Of a stretch of DNA of 46,854 nt, positions 8,233-16,808 are shown piece after piece. A model generated the notes under the pieces. The model was not told the origin of the DNA. It saw only the letters and a program-made list of their open reading frames with translations, and did not search any database. The stretch comes from Butyrivibrio sp. (GTDB taxonomy: Bacteria; Bacillota; Clostridia; Lachnospirales; Lachnospiraceae). The DNA lies in contig JAEDHB010000012.1 in NCBI GenBank assembly GCA_016297265.1, positions 1-46,854 of the forward strand, in the 5' to 3' direction. A program made the translations under genes and the position numbers. Numbering within the stretch: the first letter of the stretch is position 1; every line of letters starts with the position of its first letter.

Positions 8233-9642
8233 ATGCAAAAATTAAAAAATACAGCTTCAGAAAATGCAAGAATATTGGCTCAGTATATTAATCCTGAAGA
8301 AAATTTTGATGTTATCAATAAGACGATTACGATGGGCGGAAGGCATGCGGAATTCTTTTTTATTGATGGATTTGTCAAGGATGACATTATGGAGAAACTG
8401 ATGGAGGCTTTCATTGCAATTTCCGAAAAGGATATGCCAAAGAAGGCGGAGGGCATGATAGATCTGATTCCCTACGTTGAGGTCAATCCCAGGGAGGATT
8501 TTGAAACGGTTGTGAAGGATGTTCTCATGGGAATGGTCTGCATGTTTGTGGATGGATTTGCAACATGTTTTTCCATAGATTGCAGGACTTATCCGGCAAG
8601 AAATGTGTCAGAACCCTGGAAAAACAGGGTTTTGCGAGGCTCAAGGGACGGCTTTGTCGAGACAATCGTGTCCAATGTGACGCTGATAAGAAGGCGCATC
8701 AGGACACCTGATTTCTGTGTTGAGATGACTAGCGCAGGAACCATGTCCAAAACAGATATTGCCTTTGCGTACATTAAGGGAAAATGCGATATGAAGCTGC
8801 TGGCGGAGCTGAAAAAGAGAGTGAACAATATTGATGTCGAGGCGCTCACAATGAATATAGAGAGCCTTGTTGAGGTGCTGTTAAAGGGGAGCTATCTTAA
8901 TCCCTTTCCTAAGTTTAAATACTCGGAAAGACCGGATACCGCCGCTGCCGCAATTTATGACGGCAATATCGTAATTCTTGTGGATAATTCGCCCGCTGTC
9001 ATCATTGTGCCAACATCGATTTTTGACATATGCGAGGAGGCGGATGATTATTATTTTCCGCCACTAATTGGAAATTATATTAAAATAACAAGGTTTTTCA
9101 TCTCGTTGTTTTCCCTGTATCTGACACCGGTCTGGGTATTGTTGCTTGCCAATCCGCAAGTGGTGCCGGCGTGGCTTCGTTTTGTGCTGGTGGATGAGGG
9201 TGCATCGACTGTGCCGATTGTCCTGCAGCTTATAATACTTGAATTCTGCATCGACGGACTCAGACTGGCGGCGGTCAACACGCCCACACTTTTAAGTACG
9301 CCGCTTAGTGTTATTGCAGGTATAGTTGTGGGAGAGTATGCGGTAAGCTCGGGATGGTTTTGCCCGGAATCAATGTTATATATGGCATTTGTTACCATCG
9401 GCACATATACACAGGCGAGCTATGAACTGGGTTATGCAATAAAATTTTTTAGGATGGTGTTTGTGATTCTTTGCGGTTTTTTCTCAATATGGGGTTTTAT
9501 TGCCGGCAATGTATTCATGCTTTTATGTCTTATTTTTAACAGAACAATATCAGGAAAAAGCTATATTTATCCGCTGTTTCCTTTCGATGGAAAAATGCTC
9601 TTAAGAAAGTTGTTCAGGCTGAGACTGGGAAAGGAAAAATAG
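8233..9642 (+). CDS. GerA/SpoVAF-family spore germination protein
   Basis: The 469-residue product has a soluble N-terminal half with conserved GerA features (RTYPARNVSEPW, a GSRDGF motif, then RRRIRTPD) and a C-terminal membrane half with about four or five hydrophobic segments from residue 280 onward, including STVPIVLQLIILEF and LRLAAVNTPTLLSTPLSVIAG. This is the A-subunit architecture of nutrient germinant receptors and of SpoVAF. No B or C subunit gene is beside it, which favours a SpoVAF-like stand-alone role, but I cannot separate the two from sequence alone. I chose ATG 8233 because GGGAG lies 6 bp upstream; an in-frame ATG at 8206 lies in the hairpin loop region and lacks a binding site. 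Confidence 0.87.
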   Translation: MQKLKNTASENARILAQYINPEENFDVINKTITMGGRHAEFFFIDGFVKDDIMEKLMEAFIAISEKDMPKKAEGMIDLIPYVEVNPREDFETVVKDVLMGMVCMFVDGFATCFSIDCRTYPARNVSEPWKNRVLRGSRDGFVETIVSNVTLIRRRIRTPDFCVEMTSAGTMSKTDIAFAYIKGKCDMKLLAELKKRVNNIDVEALTMNIESLVEVLLKGSYLNPFPKFKYSERPDTAAAAIYDGNIVILVDNSPAVIIVPTSIFDICEEADDYYFPPLIGNYIKITRFFISLFSLYLTPVWVLLLANPQVVPAWLRFVLVDEGASTVPIVLQLIILEFCIDGLRLAAVNTPTLLSTPLSVIAGIVVGEYAVSSGWFCPESMLYMAFVTIGTYTQASYELGYAIKFFRMVFVILCGFFSIWGFIAGNVFMLLCLIFNRTISGKSYIYPLFPFDGKMLLRKLFRLRLGKEK

Positions 9643-9654
9643 AATAAGTAAAAA

Positions 9655-9683
9655 TTGAAAAAAATGGTATTTTGGGGTATAAT
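9655..9683 (+). promoter_or_regulatory. Strong sigma-A promoter for the lipid-kinase/histidine-kinase operon
   Basis: TTGAAA (9655-9660), a 17-bp spacer and perfect TATAAT (9678-9683). The first ATG of the operon is 30 bp further on behind GGAG. Confidence 0.8.
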
Positions 9684-9713
9684 GAAGTGTAATTTTGCAT
9701 TTGGAGAAATACT

Positions 9714-10619
9714 ATGTTACATGTATTCATTATTAATTCCTTTTCCGGTTACGGATATTCATCGGATTATATCCGTGAGGAGCTTAAGAAAAAAGAGAAT
9801 CTTAACTGCCTTGTGTTTAATTCTGAATATGCAGGTCATGAAGCTGTTATTGCGCAACAGATTTATGGCTTTTTTCCTGATGAACGCATAAGATTTTATA
9901 TCTGTGGCGGAAGCGGTACCTTTCGAAATGTCATTCAGAATCTTTATGAGAGCAGCAGGGTGGAGTTTGCTGAAATTCCTTTTGGAATCAATAATGATTT
10001 TCTCCATGTTTTCGGTGACGAAAGTCACAAATTTTTGAATCTTGATTCAATGATTAGGGGGCAGCATATTGCCTGTGACCTAATAAAAAGTGAAGAATGT
10101 ATTGCACATAATGCGATTTCCGCAGGCTATGATGCGCTTGCGGGAAGATTTGTACATAGAATTAAATATTCGAAAAGTCTGGGGAAAATAACCAACCATA
10201 TTGTAGGTATATTTGCTGCCATGCTGCCAAACAGTATAAGGGCCAATGTGACATTTAACGGCAAAACCTACAATGGAAAATTCAGTGAGATTGTTGTTGC
10301 AAAGGGCTGCAAGCTCGGCGGCATGATGAATATTACAAATAATGCAAAGCTTAATGACGGACTGGTCACGGTTGCATTGCTTAAGCACAGGAATAAATTT
10401 GCTTTTTTTAGGGCGATTACGGCAATGGCAAAGGGCGATGCAGACAGGGTTAACAAATATTGGATTATCGAGAAGACGGACTCGGTAAGGATAACCTGTC
10501 AGAAGGCTATAAATTTTAGTGCGGACGGGGAATTATTAAAGACGGATGTTATGGATATAAGTGTTGAAAAGGGACGGATTAAATATATTGTTCCGGAGGA
10601 TTTGGGAGGTTTATATTAA
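9714..10619 (+). CDS. Diacylglycerol/lipid-kinase-like protein with altered motifs
   Basis: The 301-residue length and domain order match bacterial diacylglycerol kinase catalytic-domain proteins (YegS/DgkB/LCB5 family), which phosphorylate lipids at the inner membrane face. The nucleotide loop GGDGT is recognisable but reads G65-G66-S67-G68-T69, followed by FRNVIQN. The second motif, normally PxGTxND, reads IPFGINNDF. A C-terminal domain with a late FSADGE motif, as in the family, is present. Replacement of the family Asp by Ser could reduce or remove kinase activity, so I would not assume it is active. GGAG precedes the ATG. The stop codon overlaps the next start by one base (TAATG), so translation of the kinase gene below is coupled to it. 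Confidence 0.82.
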   Translation: MLHVFIINSFSGYGYSSDYIREELKKKENLNCLVFNSEYAGHEAVIAQQIYGFFPDERIRFYICGGSGTFRNVIQNLYESSRVEFAEIPFGINNDFLHVFGDESHKFLNLDSMIRGQHIACDLIKSEECIAHNAISAGYDALAGRFVHRIKYSKSLGKITNHIVGIFAAMLPNSIRANVTFNGKTYNGKFSEIVVAKGCKLGGMMNITNNAKLNDGLVTVALLKHRNKFAFFRAITAMAKGDADRVNKYWIIEKTDSVRITCQKAINFSADGELLKTDVMDISVEKGRIKYIVPEDLGGLY

Positions 10620-12994
10620 TGCCTGTTAAGACAAAGTCAGTGCAGAGAAAAATATGCACCATCTATACATTGTTTGCGATGACACTTCTGGTGGTTTTCT
10701 GTGTGAAATACGGTATTGCAAAGCCGATTAATATTGTGGTTGTGTTTGAGCTTGCTGCCAGCATGATTTTTTTTATTGGATGTACTATCAGCACAAAATG
10801 CAGGGATAATATTCACGGCTTAATATTTTTGATTATGGACATTCTAATTATGTCCTTCATGCTGTTTGTTGTCAGTGATACCAAGTACCTGCATATAGGA
10901 ATATTGACGGAGATGATTGCCCTCTGCCTGTACAAATCTGATTTCATTATCGGATGGTATTACATATTCAGTATTGCGTATTATATCGTTGTTCTTATTG
11001 TATATATGGGCAGGGGAATGCTCAGTGGAATCGGTATTACATATTATATTGCCGCTGCTGCTACTATTGTTTGCTGTGAGACAATTATTAGAAATCTGAT
11101 ATTCAATGCCAATAAGTATACCAGGATTATGGAGGAGAACAGTAGAAGTTCACATGATATGATGAAGGTTGTCCTGATGAAAAGACAGGAAGCGGAGAAT
11201 GCGACCCGCGCCAAAACCCTGTTTTTATCCAATATGTCGCATGAGATTAGAACACCTGTAAATGCAATACTCGGAATTGATGAGATTATCCGCAGAGAGA
11301 GCAAAGAGCAGAATATTATTGAATATGCCGGCAAAATAAAGAACGCAGGGGATACTCTGCTATCCCTGATTAACGATATACTGGATTTTTCCAAGATAGA
11401 AGCGGGTAAAATGGTTATTACCGAGGATACCTACGATACCGAAAGACTGTTGAATGACATATACAACATCAATATCGTAAAAGCGGAGCAGAAGGATTTG
11501 GAATTCAAGATAGAGGCTGCTCCGGATTTGCCGTCAGTATTATACGGCGATGCGCTGAGGGTTAAGCAGATAATACTTAATATTATGAGCAATGCCATTA
11601 AATATACGGAGCGCGGATTTGTAAGGCTTAAGGTTAACTGGGAACGAATCAACAAGGATATGATTAATCTCATGATTACCGTCAGCGATTCGGGTATAGG
11701 TATCAAAAAAGAAAATATAGAGAGATTGTTTTCTTCTTTTGACAGAATCAATGAAAATGGTGTTCATCATATCGAGGGTACAGGGCTTGGAATGACGATT
11801 ACAAAGTCCCTGGTTCAGCTTTTTAATGGTCAGATAAGTGTTGAAAGTGAGCCCGGAGTCGGCAGTACCTTTTTGGTGAGCCTGCCTCAGAAAATAGTAT
11901 CGGATGAAGGAATAGGCCGGTTTGTACCCAATATTGCAGATGCATACAAGGAAGAAAAATACGAGGAAAGCCTTGTTGCACCTAATGCAAGGGTTCTGGT
12001 GGTGGATGACAATCAGCTCAACATTCTCGTGGTGGAGGGACTGCTTACAAGAACCAAGGTTCAGATTGATACTGCTCTTTCCGGAAAGGAATGTCTTGAG
12101 CTTGTTCAAAAAAATAAGTATGATATCATTCTGATGGATCATATGATGCCGGAAATGGACGGAATTGAAACCTTCCGCAATATGCTGAAACTGGATAATA
12201 ATATGTCGGCGGATGCTGCTGTGATTGCGCTTACCGCCAATGTGGTAAACGGTGCAAGAGATATGTATGTATCCCATGGTTTTGATGATTATCTTCCTAA
12301 GCCGGTGGACAGCAGGAAGCTCGAAGAAATTTTGATAAAATATCTTCCTGAAAAGCTTGTTTCTCTCAAGGTGAAAAAGAGTGATGAACATACGGAAAAA
12401 ACTGTTTTGACCAAGAATTCACTGATTGACCGTGAAGAAGCAATGCTCTATTTTGGCAATGATGAGAAATTGATGAATGAAGTTATTCATGATTTTTATG
12501 TTGACGCAAAGAATGTCAGAGAGAGATTATTCGATTTTATGCATGCCGGCAGATGGGATGATTATATTATTGAGGTCCATTCTCTCAAGAGTATTTCAAA
12601 AACAATCGGAGCAAAATCCCTGGCGGATATTGCATATTCCCACGAAAAAGCAGGTAAGAAAGGTGATACCCGTTTTATTACCGACAACTGGGACAAACTC
12701 TGCGATACCTGGGATATGGTTCTCAATGAAATCGAATGCGGCGTAAGCGCGGAGAGAGAATCCTTCACGGATTCCGAAGCCCTCTCATTAAGCGGAAGCC
12801 ATTTCAAAATATATATGGATGAGCTTATTTTGAATATCAGGAAAAAAGAACAGAGAATATCGGAAGAGCTGATTGATGATATTTTACTCTACAATATTGA
12901 TGAGACTTCCAGAAAGAAGCTTGTCGATGCAAAAAAATGCCTGAATAATTCAGATTTTGATAATGCTTTAGAGGTTTTGCGGGACTATGAATAA
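10619..12994 (+). CDS. Hybrid sensor histidine kinase with receiver and HPt domains
   Basis: The 791-residue protein begins with about 160 residues of hydrophobic helices (probably five or six membrane spans) and no obvious external ligand domain. Then follow HisKA (NMSHEIRTPVNAILG, phospho-acceptor His208), a HATPase_c domain (N box NIMSNAIKYTE, G1 DSGIGI, G2 GTGLGM), a receiver domain (VLVVDDNQLN, phospho-acceptor Asp507 in LMDHMMPEMDG, Lys in YLPKPVD) and a C-terminal HPt domain (His654 in EVHSLKS). This is a complete multistep phosphorelay in one chain apart from the final output regulator. It overlaps the lipid-kinase gene by 1 bp and queH by 8 bp. The membrane-sensor input suggests it reads a membrane or lipid state, but that is inference. 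Confidence 0.93.
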   Translation: MPVKTKSVQRKICTIYTLFAMTLLVVFCVKYGIAKPINIVVVFELAASMIFFIGCTISTKCRDNIHGLIFLIMDILIMSFMLFVVSDTKYLHIGILTEMIALCLYKSDFIIGWYYIFSIAYYIVVLIVYMGRGMLSGIGITYYIAAAATIVCCETIIRNLIFNANKYTRIMEENSRSSHDMMKVVLMKRQEAENATRAKTLFLSNMSHEIRTPVNAILGIDEIIRRESKEQNIIEYAGKIKNAGDTLLSLINDILDFSKIEAGKMVITEDTYDTERLLNDIYNINIVKAEQKDLEFKIEAAPDLPSVLYGDALRVKQIILNIMSNAIKYTERGFVRLKVNWERINKDMINLMITVSDSGIGIKKENIERLFSSFDRINENGVHHIEGTGLGMTITKSLVQLFNGQISVESEPGVGSTFLVSLPQKIVSDEGIGRFVPNIADAYKEEKYEESLVAPNARVLVVDDNQLNILVVEGLLTRTKVQIDTALSGKECLELVQKNKYDIILMDHMMPEMDGIETFRNMLKLDNNMSADAAVIALTANVVNGARDMYVSHGFDDYLPKPVDSRKLEEILIKYLPEKLVSLKVKKSDEHTEKTVLTKNSLIDREEAMLYFGNDEKLMNEVIHDFYVDAKNVRERLFDFMHAGRWDDYIIEVHSLKSISKTIGAKSLADIAYSHEKAGKKGDTRFITDNWDKLCDTWDMVLNEIECGVSAERESFTDSEALSLSGSHFKIYMDELILNIRKKEQRISEELIDDILLYNIDETSRKKLVDAKKCLNNSDFDNALEVLRDYE

Positions 12995-13604
12995 AAGAAA
13001 TTTTCAAAAGGAACTGGATAAAATAATTGACGGGCAGATACAGGAGGATACTGTTCCGAGACTTTTGCTTCACAGTTGTTGCGCTCCCTGCAGCAGCTAT
13101 GTGCTTAAGTATCTGGCGGAATATTTTTCCATAACCGTGCTGTATTACAATCCTAATATTTCACCCGGTGAGGAATATACAAAAAGGGTGGAGGAGCAGC
13201 GGCGGCTTATTGAAGAAATGCCTGTCAAAAACAGCATAACGCTGATTGCCTGCGACTATGAACCGCAGGAGTTTTATGATGCGGTCAGGGGTCTTGAAAA
13301 GGAGCCTGAGGGCGGTGCCCGTTGTTTTGTATGCTATGAACTCAGAATGCGGGAGGCGGCAATGTATGCAGCGGAGTACGGATTTGATTATTTTACAACA
13401 ACTCTGTCGATAAGTCCCCTCAAAAATGCAGAAAAAATTAATGAAATTGGTGAAAAACTTTCTGCGGAATACGGGGTGAAACACCTGCCGTCAGATTTCA
13501 AGAAGCGGGAAGGGTACAAGCAGTCCGTGGAACTGTCAGCACAGTATAATCTGTACAGGCAGAATTACTGCGGCTGCATATTTTCAAAAGGAGAACAGAA
13601 ATGA
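12987..13604 (+). CDS. queH: Epoxyqueuosine reductase QueH
   Basis: This 205-residue protein is of the former DUF208 family, now known as QueH, which performs the last step of tRNA queuosine synthesis with an iron-sulfur cluster in organisms lacking QueG. The conserved cysteines are present: HSCCAPC (Cys31, Cys32, Cys35), CFVC (Cys113, Cys116) and the C-terminal CGC (Cys195, Cys197). The phosphate-loop-like segment YYNPNISPGEEYTKR and the TTTLSISPLKN motif are also typical. It overlaps the histidine kinase by 8 bp and the thioesterase gene by 4 bp (ATGA), so it is made from the same mRNA, although its function is not obviously related to either neighbour. Confidence 0.92.
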   Translation: MNKRNFQKELDKIIDGQIQEDTVPRLLLHSCCAPCSSYVLKYLAEYFSITVLYYNPNISPGEEYTKRVEEQRRLIEEMPVKNSITLIACDYEPQEFYDAVRGLEKEPEGGARCFVCYELRMREAAMYAAEYGFDYFTTTLSISPLKNAEKINEIGEKLSAEYGVKHLPSDFKKREGYKQSVELSAQYNLYRQNYCGCIFSKGEQK

Positions 13605-14020
13605 GCTACGAATATATCAGAAAAGTAAATTATTATGAAACGGATATGATGGGAATTGTTCACCATTCTAATTACATCAGATGGTTTGAGGAAGCGAGAA
13701 TAGAATTTCTTGGCTATTGTGGTTTGCCATATCGCAAAATGGAGGATGAGGGTATTATGATTCCTGTTGTCAGTGTGGACTGCAGGTACAAAACACCGGC
13801 GAAGTTTGGCGACGAAGTCATTGTTAAAACAACTTTGGTCAGATATAACAGTATTGTTATGGAGCTTACCTATGAGGTAATCAACAAGGCGAGCGGAGAT
13901 ATCTGTGTTACGGGCAACAGTTCGCATTGTTTTGTAAACAGTGATAATTTCAAACCAATCAGCCTTAAGAAGGAAAGACCGGACATGGATGCGAAATTCA
14001 ATCATGCGCTGGAAGTATAA
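13601..14020 (+). CDS. Acyl-CoA thioesterase, YbgC/FadM-like hot-dog fold
   Basis: At 139 residues this is a full-length single hot-dog-fold (4HBT) thioesterase. The catalytic motif is DMMGIVHHSNY with Asp15 and His21, followed by the helix RWFEEARIEFL and the strand pattern VDCRYKTPAKFGDEV that are standard in the family. Such enzymes hydrolyse acyl-CoA or acyl-ACP thioesters; chain-length preference cannot be read from sequence. Start and previous stop overlap as ATGA, with AAGGAG upstream, which makes it the last gene of the lipid-kinase operon. With the lipid-kinase-like protein at the front it gives the operon a possible lipid theme. Confidence 0.88.
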   Translation: MSYEYIRKVNYYETDMMGIVHHSNYIRWFEEARIEFLGYCGLPYRKMEDEGIMIPVVSVDCRYKTPAKFGDEVIVKTTLVRYNSIVMELTYEVINKASGDICVTGNSSHCFVNSDNFKPISLKKERPDMDAKFNHALEV

Positions 14021-14025
14021 TTTAG

Positions 14026-14054
14026 TTGATTTTATTTCAAATTCAGTTTATTAT
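14026..14054 (+). promoter_or_regulatory. Candidate promoter of the 14158 gene
   Basis: TTGATT (14026-14031), 17 bp, TATTAT (14049-14054). The predicted transcript start near 14061 gives a leader of about 97 nt. Confidence 0.5.
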
Positions 14055-14089
14055 AAAAAAACAGTATATTTAGAAGGCAAATTATGGAA

Positions 14090-14115
14090 ACTGTGATAAT
14101 ACGAAGCATCACAGT
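14090..14115 (+). repeat. Inverted repeat in the leader of the 14158 gene
   Basis: ACTGTGAT and ATCACAGT are perfect 8-base inverted repeats separated by 10 bases. They lie between the candidate promoter and the ribosome binding site. The element may be a repressor operator or an RNA stem; there is no T run, so it is not a terminator. Confidence 0.6.
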
Positions 14116-14157
14116 GCAAATATGGCGATTATACTGATATTGTAAAGGAGAAAAACT

Positions 14158-14949
14158 ATGGATAACTTTCAAGGAAACAGTAATGAACCACAGAATGACA
14201 ATGTAACAATGAATGGTGGTACGGATTTTGGGATGAATGATTTCCCGAATGATGATAATACCACAGCGCAGAATCCGGAACAGGGTAGTGCCGGACAGGG
14301 AGATTTTCAGAATTATAACTACCAGTCTTCTTATGGAGCTTCAATGGATTTGGATAAACAGAAGAAGAAAGCAGACAAAAAACAGAAGGTAAGTAAAGTT
14401 TTCACATGTCTTATTTTGACATTGATTGCGGTTTTCTTACTTGTGTCAAGTATTATGGACCTTGCAGGGAAGGGTGAACAGTACGAAGGAGATGTTGTAG
14501 GAGTTGAAGAATTCTTCACATTGAAGCATACTGTCAATTTCATTCCTACCGGAGTAGGCCATTACTACTACGGATATGATATTACAACAGGTGAAGTTGT
14601 TATTTTCAGAGCAGCAAAGAACTTTATGAATGATAAGTCATATGATGAAGTAATACATATTTCCGGTAAAGTAGAAAGACTTAAGGGTGATGCCCCATCA
14701 AAGATTTCAAAATATCAGGTGGGGGACATTAAGTTCAAATATGGTACTACTAAATATGTTAATGCACAGAATAAGACATATGCAATCTACAGCATTATGC
14801 TTGTAGTTGTATTGTTAGCTCTGGCTATTTTGGGATATGTTCTTATGACTAAGGGCGTAATGCAAAGAATCAAAGCCATTGGAGGCATATATTTTATTAC
14901 GGTTATCGGAGTAATTGTATTTGCGGTACATGTTATTACAATGAGATAA
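14158..14949 (+). CDS. Three-TM protein with Asn/Gln-rich N-terminus, unknown function
   Basis: The 263-residue product has a polar, Asn/Asp/Gln-rich N-terminal tail (about residues 1-65), a lysine-rich patch, a first membrane segment (about 81-102), an external-looking domain of about 100 residues containing many tyrosines (GVGHYYYGYDIT), and two C-terminal membrane segments. The first segment and the external domain are followed by YAIYSIMLVVVLLALAILGY and a final hydrophobic helix. I do not recognise a named domain. A textbook TAAAGGAGAAAAACT ribosome binding site precedes the ATG, suggesting strong translation. It is probably monocistronic, with its own promoter and a terminator shared with prfC. 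Confidence 0.75.
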   Translation: MDNFQGNSNEPQNDNVTMNGGTDFGMNDFPNDDNTTAQNPEQGSAGQGDFQNYNYQSSYGASMDLDKQKKKADKKQKVSKVFTCLILTLIAVFLLVSSIMDLAGKGEQYEGDVVGVEEFFTLKHTVNFIPTGVGHYYYGYDITTGEVVIFRAAKNFMNDKSYDEVIHISGKVERLKGDAPSKISKYQVGDIKFKYGTTKYVNAQNKTYAIYSIMLVVVLLALAILGYVLMTKGVMQRIKAIGGIYFITVIGVIVFAVHVITMR

Positions 14950-14963
14950 ATTGAATTTTTAAT

Positions 14964-15015
14964 AAAAAAGGCTGAATCAGTACACTTTGATGTGTCGGTG
15001 ATTCAGCCTTTTTTT
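14964..15015. terminator. Bidirectional Rho-independent terminator
   Basis: A 16-bp stem (AAAAAAGGCTGAATCA with its complement at 14999-15014) closes over a smaller ACAC/GTGT stem. It ends the 14158 gene and, on the minus strand, prfC. Confidence 0.9.
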
Positions 15016-16605
15016 CTATTTTGCGAAGTCTGTAAGCTCCAGACCTTTATTTCTGTCCAGTACCATATTGATGCTCCATTCATTGATGAAGAGGAGAAGT
15101 GGTCTGTCCTTGAGGTCCTTGATTTTTTTCATGTCAGTGGTTCCCACTATTTTGTCAAGGCTGACTTCATCAGGGTTGGCAATCCATCGGATGTGCTCAT
15201 ATGGGAGAGGCTCTAAGCGGATTTCAACATTGTATTCCGATTCGAGTCTGTATTTCAATACATCAAACTGAAGTACGCCGACTACGCCCACGATTATCTC
15301 TTCCATACCGGTATTGAATTCCTGGAAAATCTGTATGGCGCCCTCCTGGGCAATCTGGTTGATACCCTTGATAAACTGTTTTCTCTTCATGGTATCCACC
15401 TGACGAACTCTGGCAAAGTGCTCAGGGGCAAATGTAGGAATGCCTTCAAAAGCAAATTTTTTGCCGGAAAGCTCCAGTGTGTCACCTATAGAAAAAATAC
15501 CCGGATCAAATACACCGATTATATCGCCGGCATAGGCCTCATCGATTATTTTTCGTTCGGATGCCATGAGCTGCTGTGGTTGTGAAAGCTTAACTTTTTT
15601 GCCGCCCTGGACGTGATTAACTTCCATGCCTGCTTCGAATTTGCCGGAACAGATACGCATAAAGGCAATTCTGTCGCGGTGGGCCTTGTTCATATTGGCC
15701 TGAATCTTGAAAACAAAGGCTGAAAAATCTTCTGAAAATGGGTCGATAGGCCCCTCGTTGGAATTTCTTGGTAGTGGGGACTTGGTCATTTTCAGGAAAT
15801 GCTTCAGGAAGGTCTCGACACCGAAGTTGGTTCTGGCAGAACCGAAAAAGACAGGCGTTAGCAGGCCTGCATCAACTGCAGTCTGGTCAAATTCTGCGCT
15901 TGCTCCGTCAAGCAGTTCCACATCCTCAAGCAGTTTATCCTTAAGATAGCTGCCGATTTCTGCTTCAAGGTCAGGGGAGTCAATGGATAAATCCCTTTCA
16001 TCAACCTCTTTCTGTCCGTTCATTGCCGCTGTAAAAGTGGACACTGTCTTAGTATTGCGGTCATAGACACCCTTGAAATCCTTACCGCAGCCTATAGGCC
16101 AGTTAATTGGACAGGTGCTGATACCCAAAATACTTTCTATTTCATCACACAATTCGAAGGGGTCATTGGTCTCCAAATCCATTTTATTAATAAATGTGAA
16201 AATAGGGATGTGCCTCATGACACATACCTTGAAAAGCTTGATGGTCTGCTTTTCAACACCCTTTGAACCATCGATAACCATTACAGCGGAATCAGCAGCC
16301 ATAAGGGTTCTGTAGGTATCCTCAGAAAAGTCCTCGTGACCCGGAGTGTCAAGAATGTTGATGCAGTAATTGTCGTAGTTGAACTGGAGAACGGAGGAGG
16401 TTACTGAAATACCTCTTTCCTTTTCAATTTCCATCCAGTCGGAAACCGCATGTTTAGCTGTTTTTTTGCCTTTGACCGAGCCGGCAAGATTAATTGCACC
16501 GCCGTACAGGAGGAATTTCTCTGTAAGGGTTGTCTTACCTGCATCCGGGTGGGAGATGATGGCAAAGGTTCTTCTCTTTTTGATTTCATCATTCAAATTA
16601 GCCAA
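15016..16605 (-). CDS. prfC: Peptide chain release factor 3
   Basis: RF3 is a GTPase that recycles RF1 and RF2 from the ribosome after termination. The G-domain motifs are all present: SHPDAGKTT (G1), DTPGHEDF (G3) and NKMD (G4), followed by the beta-barrel and the C-terminal RF3 domain (FIKGINQIAQEGAIQIF, VGVVGVLQFDVLKYRL). I placed the start at a TTG (16605) giving MANLNDEIKKRRTFA, because AGAGGA lies 6-7 bp upstream and the resulting 529 residues equal the usual RF3 length. An ATG at 16692 would add a 29-residue hydrophobic tail not seen in the family and would overlap the promoter. It is transcribed alone. Confidence 0.94.
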   Translation of the reverse strand: MANLNDEIKKRRTFAIISHPDAGKTTLTEKFLLYGGAINLAGSVKGKKTAKHAVSDWMEIEKERGISVTSSVLQFNYDNYCINILDTPGHEDFSEDTYRTLMAADSAVMVIDGSKGVEKQTIKLFKVCVMRHIPIFTFINKMDLETNDPFELCDEIESILGISTCPINWPIGCGKDFKGVYDRNTKTVSTFTAAMNGQKEVDERDLSIDSPDLEAEIGSYLKDKLLEDVELLDGASAEFDQTAVDAGLLTPVFFGSARTNFGVETFLKHFLKMTKSPLPRNSNEGPIDPFSEDFSAFVFKIQANMNKAHRDRIAFMRICSGKFEAGMEVNHVQGGKKVKLSQPQQLMASERKIIDEAYAGDIIGVFDPGIFSIGDTLELSGKKFAFEGIPTFAPEHFARVRQVDTMKRKQFIKGINQIAQEGAIQIFQEFNTGMEEIIVGVVGVLQFDVLKYRLESEYNVEIRLEPLPYEHIRWIANPDEVSLDKIVGTTDMKKIKDLKDRPLLLFINEWSINMVLDRNKGLELTDFAK

Positions 16606-16662
16606 TTTATTTTCCTCTTTAATAACAAAATAATGTGCGCTTAATGACAAAACGCTCAAGGA

Positions 16663-16692
16663 ATTATAGCATACGGACAGGATGCACTGCAA
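16663..16692 (-). promoter_or_regulatory. Extended -10 promoter for prfC
   Basis: On the minus strand: TTGCAG (16692-16687), 18-bp spacer, then TGC-TATAAT with the hexamer at 16668-16663. The TG adds an extended -10 element. It supports the TTG start at 16605. Confidence 0.75.
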
Positions 16693-16745
16693 GACAAATA
16701 AAGCGGATTGTATAAAATTATATACGATTTTTAGAATATCCTAAG

Positions 16746-16774
16746 TTGACTTGAAGGTCCTGCCGATATATTAT
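16746..16774 (+). promoter_or_regulatory. Sigma-A promoter for the orphan receiver gene
   Basis: TTGACT (16746-16751), 17 bp, TATTAT (16769-16774). It is divergent from the prfC promoter about 50 bp away. Confidence 0.65.
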
Positions 16775-16808
16775 ATTAGATGAAAGAATATATGAAATGG
16801 GTGGAGTT

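Noticed and set aside
11540..12391. A 283-codon open frame on the minus strand inside the hybrid histidine kinase
   Set aside because: It lies fully opposite the receiver and kinase domains with clear motifs on the plus strand; the translation shows no domain and it has no ribosome binding site.
14090..14115. A Crp/cAMP site
   Set aside because: The half-sites resemble TGTGA/TCACA, but the spacing is 12 rather than 6 bases, so I report only an inverted repeat.
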